NCBI RefSeq assembly: GCF_902686445.1
Contig: NC_062232.1
Span: forward strand, 32,754,454-32,818,453
Direction: 5' to 3'
Origin: Sciurus carolinensis
Taxonomy: Eukaryota; Chordata; Mammalia; Rodentia; Sciuridae
Length of the DNA stretch: 64,000 nucleotides
The notes beneath the pieces were generated by a model that worked only from the letters and a program-made list of their open reading frames with translations, ran no database searches and was not told the DNA's origin. The number at the start of each line of letters is the position of its first letter. Position 1 is the stretch's first letter. Position numbers and translations under genes: made by a program. Positions 1 to 10,245 of this stretch are shown here, one piece after another.

Positions 1-245
1 CATCACTCTGATCTGCAATATCGTTGTCACATCTTTCTTTGCTTCCATTATCACTTCACATTCTCCAACTCTGACCCTCCTGCTTCCCTTTTGTAAAGAC
101 CTACCCTGACAATTGCCCCATCTCAAGATCCTTATTTTAACCATATTTGCAAAGTCTCTTTTACCATCAAATCCCATAATCACAGGTCCTGGGGACTAGG
201 ACATGAACAACTTTGGGGTCTATTATTCAGCCAGTATACTAGATC
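1..245 (-). repeat. Ancient LTR-type repeat fragment, cut by window start
   Basis: The text runs from a pyrimidine-rich stretch through a block reading 'ccccatctcaagatcctta', then 'gcaaagtctcttttacca', to 'aggtcctggggactaggac' and a closing 'tattattcagcca'. This series is the antisense form of an old mammalian MaLR/MLT-like LTR as I remember it. It is strongly diverged and its left end lies outside the window. Subfamily not assigned. Confidence 0.5.
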
Positions 246-1836
246 CTTCTGGCCTGCTCCATACAGGCAAAGTCACCCTCTAGGGTAGGGGAAGCACTCA
301 GGTCCACATGCAGATATACAAAAAGGGGGTTGGACTGGATATGGGTGGGGGTTAACACTGAGCAGCAGAGCAGAAAAACAAAGATGTACAGAGAAAGTCA
401 CTGAGTTGGCAGAGGCAGAACAGGGGGCCATCCATAGTGGTCTCAGAATTGTCAGACCAAGGGCATGGAAGATGAATCCTATCATTAGAACAATCAAAAG
501 AGCCAAACTAATACATTAATAGATGGCACTCTTATGAGAAATATTTCTTGATGGGGAAGGTGCATACAACTGCTCCCATTTGATAGCTAAAGAAACTGAG
601 GCTAGTGACTTGCCCCAGATTGCACAATGAAGGAGCAAACACCTGATCTTGGATCTCCTGACTTCATACCAAGTGCTGCTCTCATTACCTCTCACCTAGC
701 TGCAGCACAGCTTGGAACAGTCTGGAATGAGCCAGGCCCATGGCCATACCTGAGAGGATGCCAGCCCCTCAGTCACATAATCTTCTACCTCTGAGCCTCT
801 GAGTGCCTGGCTGAGCTGCTGGAATTGAGAGAGACCCAGCAGGACTGTTGATAAATTCGATTGCTTTACCAGAAGTTTAAAAATGTAGCCACTCTGGTTG
901 AGCATTGTTTATAATCTATCTCTGGTAATTTGCCTCCTACGTGTGTACATGCAAGAGCAGTTGCCAAATCCTGTGGATGATCCCTCCCCAATCTCTCTCT
1001 CCCCCATCTGTCGCCTCTCCTTCCTTCCTACTTTCCTCTCTCACAGCTCCATTGCCTCCCACCTGGACCACAGCAAAAGCCTCCTGGTGGTGTCCCTGTC
1101 TCCTGAGTGTCCCTGCCCCCATTCATCAGACACCTTGCCTCTTGATGAACTCCAGCTAAGATAGTACAGGAGAGGCTGGTGGGCCATTCATATTCCTCCA
1201 GACTTTTCTAGTTTGGTGTTCTGGCAGACTCTGCTAGTATCTGTATTTCTGTTGCTGGGTTTTTTTTCCAGAACTACAAGTTGGAAGGGCCAAGGAAATA
1301 GTACCTCCAAAAAACAGCCCATAAGCCATGATGGAAGGGGAGATAGTAGAAAAATGCCCCAGCTCCCTGCTGTTCCGTTGGGATAACTGTGAGCTGTGTG
1401 GTCTACATTGTCTCCCAGAGTTCCCCATGGGATTGAGCTCCAGTTGCCCAGAGTAGTGGCTGGCTTGATAATACCCTTTATACCTACCCTCCCTTACCCG
1501 TCTCACTTCTCTACTCCCCTGCCATTTCACACCACCATCTTCCAAGTAACTCTTGTCCTTGAATCTTTCTCTCAGGACCTGCTTCTGGGAAGCCCTAGCT
1601 CAGGCTATTAGGTTCCTCATCTACACAACAACTGACCAGAAACTGTCTCTCCAGGTCCTCCTTAGCCTGCTATCCAAGATTCCCCAAGGCTGGCCCCAGC
1701 CCGTGCTTCCACTTGAACTTCCATCATGGATGTGGCACAGAAGTCAAACAGCAAGGCTGATTTACTTCCTGGTTGTGCATTCCCATGCCTTTCTTAAGAT
1801 GTCTCTTTTACCTGAAGTCCTACCTTCTTTCTGTGT
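246..1836. other. Low-repeat stretch with one MIR/L2-type remnant
   Basis: No gene recognised. A weak ancient SINE/LINE remnant lies at about 560-690, with the typical order 'gaaactgaggct', 'gacttgcccca', 'gattgcaca'. The rest (690-1836) has no motif, repeat or splice-flanked coding stretch that I can support; its small open frames overlap on both strands and have no family resemblance. Confidence 0.45.
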
Positions 1837-2232
1837 TAGCTCTTTACTGCAGTAACAAAAAAATAAGGGGAAATAGATCTATTTTGGCTCATAGTTTTAG
1901 AGACTTCAGTCCATGGTCAACTGGCTCCATTGTTTCTGGGCCTGTGATGAGACAGAGCATCATGGCAGAAGGGCTGGCAGAGCAAAGACTAAAAGAGGCC
2001 AGGGACAACAAATACCTTTCAAAGGAAGTAGTGACCTACTTCCTTCAACTGGGCCCCACCTCCTGATAGCCCACTCAACTATGAACCCATCGGTGGATTA
2101 ATCCATTGATGAGAGTAGAGCCCTCGTGATCCAGTTACTTCCCAAAAGCCCTACTTCTGAACATTGCTACATTATGCACCACGACTTCCACACAGTAGCC
2201 TAAGGGGAACATTCCAGATCCAAACTAAAACA
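1837..2232 (-). mobile_element. MaLR-type solo LTR, antisense
   Basis: Starts 'tgttagctctttactgcagt' and ends 'ccagatccaaactaaaaca'. It carries the internal landmarks shared by other copies here: 'ttttggctcatagtttt', 'ttcagtccatggtcaactgg', 'catcatggcagaagggc', 'gccccacctcctgatagccc' and 'ggattaatccattgatgag'. Near-complete copy of the same family as 27022-27525. Non-autonomous ERVL-MaLR LTR; no protein coding. Confidence 0.75.
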
Positions 2233-2319
2233 TCCTTCTTTTCTTACCATGTTTCCCGTATCCTATAAAATCAATTCGGAGTCCCCAGTGAGGCAAGAAG
2301 AGAAGGTGTTGATCATATT

Positions 2320-2415
2320 TGAAACTGGGGATGGGTCCATGGGGGGGTTATTATGCTATCTGTTTACTTTGTGTACATCTGAAAGTTTCCATAACAAAAA
2401 GCTAAGAAATAAAAT
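2320..2415 (+). mobile_element. Old L1 3'-end fragment
   Basis: About 95 bases resembling the 3' terminus of old mammalian L1M elements: 'gatgggtccatgggggggtt', 'tttactttgtgtacatctga', 'tttccataacaaaaagc', ending in an A-rich run with AATAAA. Severely 5'-truncated. Confidence 0.5.
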
Positions 2416-3879
2416 CAGTCCCTCAGTGTGATAGACATTGTTGATGTCCTGCCCATTTGCCCTCATTCCTATGGTATCCACATACCATTTTGTCTGAAGG
2501 CATTCTCTAGTGTCGGAGCATGCTCAGTTCTTATGCAGAGCAGGTCAAGGGTGTCAAGAACTAACACTCCCCACAGCAGCTTAGATGCATGGAGTATGTG
2601 GATGAACACCCTGGCTACCTCGCCCTTGAGTGCAATAACTCTGAGGATCTTCCTCACCATCTCCCAGCAATGCCCAGTTGGACCAAGCCCCAGATGCTCT
2701 TTAGCAGACTTGTACTGGCTTTGTCCTCTTCCCTCTCTGAGTCCCCCTCTTTCCTGCTGGTGTTGCAGTGAACTTCTCTCTCATAAAGTCCTTTTACACA
2801 GATCCTACTCACCAGATATCTTAAGGCAGAGCCAACCTCAGACAATATGTCAGCACCACCATGAAAGTATTGCTTCTTCCCATACTTAGAAATGAGATTT
2901 TCCTCCTCTGTGTCTCTGGGGCATATTATCTGGACTCTGGAAGATTCAAGGCAACTCCTTCTTAGAAACATTTGGAAGGATGGCAAGATGGAACATGATA
3001 AAGTAGTTGACAGAGTAGATTTTTAAGGCCTGGAGGCTAGAGTTAACTAAAATTAAGTGTATTAATTCTGAATGACCCAAGTTTCATATTTCCCTCCTAA
3101 GAGAGTCTTTATACAGAAATCACCTTGTTAGTACCTCATGCTAATTGGACAATGGTGGGCACCTACTTCTAGAAGCTTCTTTTTCACAGTGTCTATAAGT
3201 GGGGAGCTTGAAAGGGCCTAGTTAGAAAGAAGAATCTAGACAGAGGTGAGGAATGAAAGGGGAAAGCAAGACTGCCAGGCTGGCTCTGGTGGTGGCAGGT
3301 GACATGGGAGACCAGTTCCAAGCTCCCACATAGGCCCTGGTGAAGACAGAACCTCTCTTGGAAGCACAGCTTGGCTCTTGGGGCCTGGAACCTAAACTCC
3401 ATTGCCTTGGGATCCTCACTGAAGATCTTGGGGGCCATGTGCATTTTGAGAGTGGGCAGTGTTAGTAGGAGTCTTTGACAATGACCAGTTCAGTGGCCAT
3501 CACCATTGACCCTACCCCTAGTTTCTAGTCTACAGACATCCCCAGGACTCATGAGGCTCTGGAGAAGGACAGGAGTCTCTCAGAAACCACTGGCCTAGGC
3601 AAGAGGGACCTCCAAGCCAGCACAACAAAATCTTATGAAATTTCTTGCCTTCCAGAGTTGTGAAACAGACACTCCTCTGGTGTTATCCCTTGGTGTTATT
3701 GGTGGAGTTGACTTCCAAAGATAGGTTGAAAATGGTCATGTAGCTTGTGCTATTTTCTCTTAGGACATTTGCTTTGGGAATTCTGGGTCTCTATGCAGAA
3801 AGTGCTGCTACCCAGTGAAGCTTCCATCTTTTATTCCATCGGGAAAACCCACAAAGAAATACAGTGAGGGATATAGGGA
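2416..3879. other. Low-repeat intergenic stretch, nothing recognised
   Basis: About 1.46 kb without recognised repeat, gene or regulatory block. The longest open frame (2428-2889, plus, 153 codons) is overlapped by frames on both strands, has no domain I can see and no coding-type codon bias, so it is taken as chance. Confidence 0.4.
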
Positions 3880-3884
3880 GTATT

Positions 3885-4565
3885 GAACAAAGGACATGAA
3901 ACTTCAGTTAGACAGCAGGAATAAGTTCAAGAGATCTATTGCACACTGCAGTGACTACAGTTAATGACAATGTATTGTATATTTGGACATTGCTGTGAGA
4001 GTAGATTTTAAGTGTTCTCACCACAAAAAAGTGATAAGAATGTGAGGTAATGCATATGTTGAATAGTTTGACTTTGTCATCCTAAAAATGCTATGGTTTA
4101 AATATGTTCCTCAAAGTTGACATATTGGGAACTTGGCCCTCAATGTCACAGTGTTGAGAGGCAAGAACTTTAAGAGGTGATTAGGTCAGGGGGCTGAGCT
4201 CTTGTGAATGGATTATTGTTGTTGTCGTGGGAGTGAATTCATTGGAATGAAAGTAGATTTGTTACAAAGGCAAGTTCAACTGCCTCTTGGTCTCTCACAT
4301 TGTCTCGCCCTTCTGCTTCCCACCATGAGATGATGCAACAAGAAGGTCCTTTCCAGATGCAAATCCCTCAGACTTGGACTTCCCAGCCTCCAGAACTGTA
4401 AGAAACACATCTCTGTTCTTTATAAATAACCCAGTTTCAGGTATTCTGTTATAGCAACACAAAATTGAGACAAAAATGTATACATATATCAAAACATATT
4501 GTACACCATAAACATAAATAATTTTCACTTGTCAATAATATTATAAATGCTTTAAAATAAAACAA
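3885..4565 (+). mobile_element. Old L1 3' UTR split by an LTR insertion
   Basis: Left part (about 3885-4088) has the landmarks of old L1 3' UTRs: 'attgcacactgcagtgacta', 'cagttaatgacaatgtattg', 'gtatatttggacatt'. The text resumes at 4473 with 'tatatcaaaacatattgtac' and 'accataaacataaataatt', ending in an A-rich tail near 4565. The two halves join in the correct L1 order once the 4089-4472 LTR is removed. Confidence 0.7.
4089..4472 (+). mobile_element. MaLR-type solo LTR inserted in an L1
   Basis: 384 bases with TG start ('tgctatggtttaaatatg') and CA end ('aaaattgagaca'). Internal landmarks: 'gtgattaggtcaggg', 'tcttgtgaatggattatt', 'cttctgcttcccaccatg' and 'cagcctccagaactgtaag', characteristic of sense MaLR LTRs. 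Both flanks are A runs (4084-4088 and 4473-4476), consistent with a short target duplication. It interrupts an older L1, so it is younger than that L1. Confidence 0.75.
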
Positions 4566-5560
4566 ACAACGAAATATAGACAGATGCCCAAGGATCCCAT
4601 TTCTCTAGCCCCCAGCTAACGGTGCCAATAACCATCAGGAACCACCAAAAACATGAATGAGTAGGCTTTCACATAATTTAGTCCTTAGCCTTTGAGTCAA
4701 CCCGACTAAACTGAGTGGAACGGAGAAGATCCATCTTCACTGAGTCCTGCCCAAATTGCAGGTTCATGAGCAAAATAAATGTTGCCTTAAGCTACTAGAG
4801 TCTGTAGTGATTTATAACATAATACTAAGTAATCAGAATAACCATCCCCACCCCTGAAAATTGTATGGTTGTTGAATTCTCAAAGCCCTCTCCAACCATG
4901 GCAAAGACAATACTTTGTGTTCACCAATCCCTATTTTCTTTACTCATTGGGTACACAAGATGACTACATTTCCCAGCAGCCTTTGAAGTCAGATGGGGCC
5001 AATAACTGGGTTCTGAACAGTAAAATATGACAGACTCAGATCTGATCTCTAAAACTTTCTGCCCAATCCTATATGCTCTCTCCCGTCCCTCCTCCGTCCA
5101 GTGAATGGAAAGACCCCGTGGAGAATTTCAAGATGGAAGCAAAAGATGGAAGTAGCCTAGACTACTCAATCACTTCCTAGAAAACAGGATGCCAAATACC
5201 TGCAGCCATTGTTCTAGCAACTAGCCTTCCCTGAGTAAGGTACATTTAACTTCTTTTCACCTACAAAGAACCTTTCATGTTGTATCTTATGCCTGTAGTC
5301 ATAATTATTAATGCTCCTCTCTTGGCTTCTATACTAGTCTATAAAGTCCCTTAGAGCAAATTATACACTTGAGTACCTGTGAGTCTTCCACATGCAGGCT
5401 CAATCATTATCAATACCCCTTGCTGACATTTATTGAATAAATACTATAAATTCCACATATTTTGATGTCTTTAGTCTATGCCATAACACCACAAGATTGT
5501 TATTATTACTACTTCCAATTTAAGAAATAGGATCAGAAAGGTTAAGTAATTTTCTCAAGG
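4566..5560. repeat. Fossil LTR-like and MIR-like remnants
   Basis: About 4690-4840 resembles an LTR 3' end ('catgagcaaaataaatgttg', 'gtagtgatttataacataat'). About 4950-5270 resembles an old LTR containing 'gactacatttcccagcagcc'. About 5505-5575 has a MIR/L2-type line ('aagaaataggatcagaaagg', 'taattttctcaaggctg'). All are heavily diverged and family names are not secure. No coding sequence. Confidence 0.4.
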
Positions 5561-5599
5561 CTGTTCAGTCAGCGTTGTCTGATTCCAGTGCCCATGCAC

Positions 5600-6180
5600 T
5601 CCCTCTCTGCCTGAGCATGGCACAGGTTGGCACACACCCTTTCCAACGTTCAGGACCCGTGAAGACAAAACTCAACCACGTGAAAGGGTTTACATGTCCC
5701 TTTTCAGAAGAGGGCTTTGTGCTCACCTGAATGGCAGCATCCCAGGCCTGATGGCTTTCCCTTCGCCGTGGCCAAGCTTGGGACACCAGGTCTCCCTAGT
5801 CCCAGTGGTCACATTCATACTGAACCACAACAGGAAGCCTTCCCAGCATGTCTCATGTGGCTGGGTGGCTCCAGCTGCCTCCTGCACCCTTGGATCAGCC
5901 ACCCAGGCCCCTCGGGGTTGATGAGAAGATCACCAAGGCACACAGTGTGGTCTCTGGATACTACTCATTCATCCTGCCCATTTTTCCCAAGGCCAGCTCT
6001 GCGCTGTGCTGCAGTGATAATGGAAACCCACCAAGAGAGAAAAAGAAAACTTAAGGTTGTGCGTGCACGTGTGCGTGTGCGCGCTCGCACGTGTGCATGA
6101 AGGGATTTGCTTGGAAACGCCAACCCCTCACCAAAGATGTTCCCAGTCCTCATTTGTACACACAGTCTTCAAACATCAAA
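5600..6180. other. Low-repeat upstream flank of the promoter-like block
   Basis: No recognised repeat or gene. Contains one alternating purine-pyrimidine run at 6058-6098, listed separately. Overlapping open frames on both strands (for example 5717-6100) are not supported as coding. Confidence 0.4.
6058..6098. repeat. Alternating CG/CA-rich purine-pyrimidine run
   Basis: About 40 bases of mixed GT, GC and CA dinucleotides, almost strictly alternating, with one break at 'gctcgc'. Such sequence can adopt Z-DNA under negative supercoiling (general knowledge). It lies about 310 bases upstream of the X-box/CCAAT cluster. Confidence 0.6.
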
Positions 6181-6181
6181 G

Positions 6182-6460
6182 TGTTTGTTAAGCGTAAATA
6201 TTTTTATTCGCTCCCCTCCTTCTCCTCCCTCTCCTCTTCCATCCAGACTCGGAGCTCAGTGGATGCCAGGAGACCCCTCTGACTCAGAGCCAGTAAGGAT
6301 GGATTTTGGAAAAGGGCACTTCCAGGTCCCAGCGGGCAGTCGGCAGCTGAGCCTGACAGCCGCCCGGGACTTGGCTCCCAGCAGCAGGCTCCTAGCTTGG
6401 CGCCTGTTTCCATAGAAACGGGCGGGCCAGGATTGGCAGCCGTGGGAGCTCCCCACGCCG
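6182..6460. promoter_or_regulatory. Promoter-like block: forkhead motifs, X-box, GC box, CCAAT
   Basis: An RFX X-box reads GTTTCCATAGAAAC at 6406-6419, matching both half sites (RYYNYY and RRNRAC) with a 2-nt spacer. A GC box GGGCGGG follows at 6420-6426 and an inverted CCAAT (ATTGG) at 6432-6436. About 210 bases upstream are two forkhead-like motifs, TGTTTGTT at 6182-6189 and GTAAATA at 6194-6200. The 6230-6495 stretch is CpG-enriched relative to its surroundings (roughly a dozen CpGs by eye). Close X-box plus CCAAT (NF-Y) pairing is known at promoters of ciliary and MHC class II genes, and RFX with FOXJ1 acts at motile-cilia genes. No exon was recognised beside it, so target and direction are unknown. 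It could instead be an enhancer. Confidence 0.45.
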
Positions 6461-8739
6461 GCTGCTATTCAAGCGTCCCTGGGTGTACCTCCGCTCCCCT
6501 GCCACACCTTGCCCAGGTCTGCCCTGGAAACGTGCCCAAATAGAGGGGAGCTGGGAGGCTTCCCCCAACGCTCTGAATTCTGGGGCACCAAGAACCTGAG
6601 ATGACACCTGGCTTGGAGTCGTTGTTAGCTTCCGGTCCCCCTCCATCCTTCACTGGATACTCAATGCTGTGCCCAGCTCAGATTTCCCACAGCGCCCACC
6701 ATCCTGGCAGAGGCCCAAGAGCCCTTCCAGAGAGCCCAGGTGGGGTTATGCTCAGAAGAGGCAGCAAGCCACAAGGGCCAGCCATCGTTCTCATCCGGTG
6801 AAGCCCTATTATTAAGCACCTCTCGGCTCCACGGTTTCCTGTACCCTGCAGGTCAAATTGTACTCTGCCTCTTCATTTCCCTGCCACCCCTGTGCTGCGC
6901 ATCTCTCATTAAACAGAAGCCTGCAAACAGAGCTGCTTTCTGGGTCTCCAAAGTGGTGACTCTGGCGGAGAGAATGAAGAATGAGCACAGAGGTTGCTGC
7001 CTTAGAGGGGACACCGCAAGGGGGCCGTTCTTGACGCTGGTCCAGGTTCTGGCTGTCACCACACTCCGAACCCTCGTCTCCCATTATTGCTCTTCTGGAC
7101 ATTGTCGGGCTTGTTTGCAGCCTCCTTAGCCTTCCTTACAGATGGGGCTTCGTCCACGCTCTGCAAAGTTCAAAGGACGCTTTGGGAGAAGCCAGGGGTT
7201 TGCTGACAGGGTTGAGGAGTCTGGAAACTCCTGCTCAGAGCTCGAGGTTGCAATGCCAGGCCACCAGAACTAAACAGCTCTTAAGGCGGAGGACACTCAG
7301 AACTATTGATCAAGGATGCACAGTCTACATCTATAATTAGACCCAGAAAGATGCTTGCACATCAGAAAGAGAGAAAGACATGACCGCGGCTTTGCTAGAG
7401 CCAGAGATGCATCAGGGTTTCAAAAACAAACAAACCAAAACCCCCACCGCTGAAAATACCCGTGCTGTTAATTCCTCTCTCTAAAAGGTCCCCTGTGAGT
7501 CACACACTTCAACCCTACGCGGAGCAGCCAAATGTTATAAAGACCCTGCTCAGAAGGCAACAACAGCTGACTTTGGGGAGCGATCACAGCTAGACCTCCC
7601 AGCTCCGTGATGGCCATGACCTCCCAGAACCGAGCAGCTCAGCAGCTGGTGCCCTGGAAACCCAGGAAGCAGTTACCTTTGAGAAGTTGTGTTTGCCTTT
7701 TGCATTATTAAAAGTGGCTGGAAAAACTCGGTTTCTGGGCATTTTGTGGCATTCATTCCTTCTTTGGTATAATGAATCCGATTTGGGAACTGCAGTTCAA
7801 ATTTGGAGGGGAAGAGTCCATTAGAAAGAAATACTGTTTGTTGGGGCCATAGAATGCTTGTGGCGATCTGCCCTTCCTAAGTGCTGTTTTTTGAAAACTC
7901 ATTCCTGCGGTAGGAAAATAAAGCAGATTTCAAACACTTAAGAGATCATTTTCAGAATGGTCTAGATGCGCGCTGGTGTGCTGGTACATTTGCCTCTCAT
8001 TGTTTTTTAATCACTATTTTGTCAAGTTTAATTGCTACCACGCTAACAACCCAAACGGGAGTGAAACAAAATAGGGGATATCTATCATTGGTGAGAGCGT
8101 TTTGATGGAATCCATATCCATTTTGCATCTTCCCCACCAAATTAGGAAAACGGAAAATAGGAAAGCTTTTCTCCATGGCTGGTAGAAGTGTCCCCTGCAT
8201 TGGTCCGGGTGGGGAAATTCCCAGGGTTACCAGGCAAATGGAGCAATCTCTCACACATCAGTTTAGTGGCTTATAAATGGGGACCTGGGGTTTTCTTGCC
8301 TAGATTTTCCTTCCTGGAGTATCGTGAATTCTTATAAGTTCTGCAGATGCAAAAGTTTTGAAGGCACAGACATCTCGCCTTAATTCTATACGTGGTGCCA
8401 GGGTCGACTCTCTGTTCTCCTTTGGGACAGACACAGAGAGACATCACTCAGAGCCCCTTCAGGAAAGAACTCGCTGCCAGCTGCTCCGGGTGTGGCTAGC
8501 TGACAGCCTCCAGCTGTTGGCTTCAGCAGAGTTGGCCTCTGCTGAGCAGAGGCTACCCATATTCCTCTAGCCTCTAGGGATGGCCCACTGCCAACGACTG
8601 AGCAAGGCCCGGCCATCTCTGCCCAAACTGGGAGTCCTCTGATCTGCACGTTGGCTTGGAGCTCCCACTGGGTTGGCAGTGACTTTTCAGGTGCTTTCCC
8701 ACCTGATGTCCCGGCTTTGGTCCCACCCCCTCCCCTTCT
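6461..8739. other. Repeat-poor DNA, possible regulatory content
   Basis: About 2.3 kb with no recognised interspersed repeat. Several frames are open (for example 6740-7129 plus, 129 codons) but the opposite strand is equally open and no domain is visible. The 7920-8080 part is AT-rich with homeodomain-like cores in 'tttttaatcactattttg' and 'caagtttaattgctacc'. Absence of repeats over 2 kb in a repeat-dense region is the main reason to suspect constraint. Confidence 0.35.
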
Positions 8740-8940
8740 GCTTTCACAGATGCTACTCCTGTGTTACTATTTCGTGTCCAACTCCATTTAGTCCTTTCTG
8801 GAAGCCACTGAAGGACTAAATCATCTCTCACAATCATTAACTCCATCTCAGCATCTGTTTCCTGGAGAACCAACCTGAGATTGATCTTTTTCCCACAAAA
8901 TGGCTTTTTAGATCTCGACTTCCGGCTACCTCCAGTGACT
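8740..8940 (-). repeat. Fossil LTR end, antisense (tentative)
   Basis: Contains 'agcatctgtttcctggagaa' followed by 'ccaacctgaga', the antisense form of a common LTR 3' end. Heavily diverged; boundaries uncertain. Confidence 0.35.
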
Positions 8941-9285
8941 ACTAAATGAAAATATACTGGTGATCTGCCGAATACTGGGAACACTCAGGGATTTTAGCAA
9001 CCAAGAGAAAATGCCAGGCAGCTGTTAGGAATGACAGGGAGGTGACCTAGTGAGTCTTCTGAAGACAGCTGGCTCCAAGTCAGATTTCCAGAAAGGCCAG
9101 GATAGGTCCTGCCTCTGGAAGAAATACAAACAAAGTATCTGCTGTCCTGATGCACAAGTAAAAGCTTACTTCTGGGAAATGGAATAAGGAATTAGGATTT
9201 ATGTTTCCACAGGACTGGGGCTTGTTGTCACCCAAAAGTTTACCAATCCCTTGGCTCTCCAAGCAGACTGGCTAGCACCTCCTTA

Positions 9286-9532
9286 AAAGTCAAGACATGC
9301 ACTCAGGTGCGGTGGCACAGGCCTGTAATCCCAGCAGTTGGGGAGGCTGAGGCAGGAAGATTGTGAGTTCAAAGCCAGCCTCAGCAACTTAGGGAGGCCC
9401 TCAGCAACTCAGTGAGATCCTGTCTCTAAATAAAATACAAAATAGGACTGGGGAGGTGGCTCAGTAGTTGAGTGCCCTGAGTTCCATCCCTGATACTCAA
9501 AAAAAAAAAAAAAAAAAAAAGTCGAGGCATGC
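9286..9532 (+). mobile_element. B1-dID dimeric SINE with target duplication
   Basis: Left B1-like half from 9301 ('ggtggcacaggcctgtaatc' with A/B-box-type pol III promoter context), then 'ctgtctctaaataaaatac' linker, then an ID-like right half ('ggctcagtagttgagtgcc'), then an A tail to about 9520. Flanks repeat imperfectly: AAAAGTCAAGACATGC at 9285-9300 and AAAAGTCGAGGCATGC at 9517-9532. Non-coding, dependent on L1 for mobility. The dimer structure is typical of sciurid rodents. Confidence 0.9.
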
Positions 9533-9544
9533 TTGTCTTGCTTG

Positions 9545-9625
9545 CCCTTCCAGGGTCTAGAACTGTGCCTGGTACATGGTTGTTGTTCAATAAATTCTTG
9601 ATGAATGGATTTAATATATATCATT
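9545..9625 (+). repeat. MIR/L2-type 3'-end fragment
   Basis: 'agaactgtgcctggtacatg' followed by 'gttcaataaattcttgatga' is the closing line shared by MIR and L2 elements. Ancient and diverged. Confidence 0.5.
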
Positions 9626-10084
9626 TTATTACCATCATCTCAGTGCTCTCATGTGATCTTGAGAATAACATACAAGCAGCTTCAAGTGGGTGGGCAAGAA
9701 CTGTCAGCACCTGGCCTCCACGGACCCTCCCCTCCAGCTAAAACTCATGGAATTAGCAAAGTGGCCTAGCCCACACTCTGGCTAACTCAGCAGTGACTGC
9801 GTCCCCAGTACTTTTTGGCAGGTCAATGCGTACTCATGCTGAACAGACTTCCTGTGAAATTGCCTTCTGTGCCCTTCTCCTACCACCAAAGGTAATGAGG
9901 GATCTATAAATCCCAGGCCACCAGACAAGAGACAGTAAACACAATTCTTTGCTAGGTCTCCTCGCAGGAAGGTTTCAGCTAGGGATCCTCATTGGCACTG
10001 TCTCTTGCACCATGGAGTAATAATACCTCACATTTTAACCTAGAATTCAGTCCATTCTGAACTATCCCTTTATATATGTTAACC

Positions 10085-10245
10085 AATTGAGGCCTTATGC
10101 CATTTCCATGAGGTAAGGATTATTTTTACTTTCACTTTGAAGGCAGGGAAGCTAAAGCCCAGAGAGGTGAAGTAACTTGCCCAAGGTCACATAGCTAGTA
10201 AATACTATGCCTAAGCAATCTGACTCTAAAGTTTATGCTGCTCCC
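10085..10245 (+). repeat. MIR/L2-type repeat
   Basis: Order of motifs: 'gccatttccatgaggtaagg', 'aaagcccagagaggtgaagt', 'aacttgcccaaggtcacata', 'gctagtaaatac', 'caatctgactctaaagt'. A recognisable ancient repeat on the plus strand. Confidence 0.6.
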
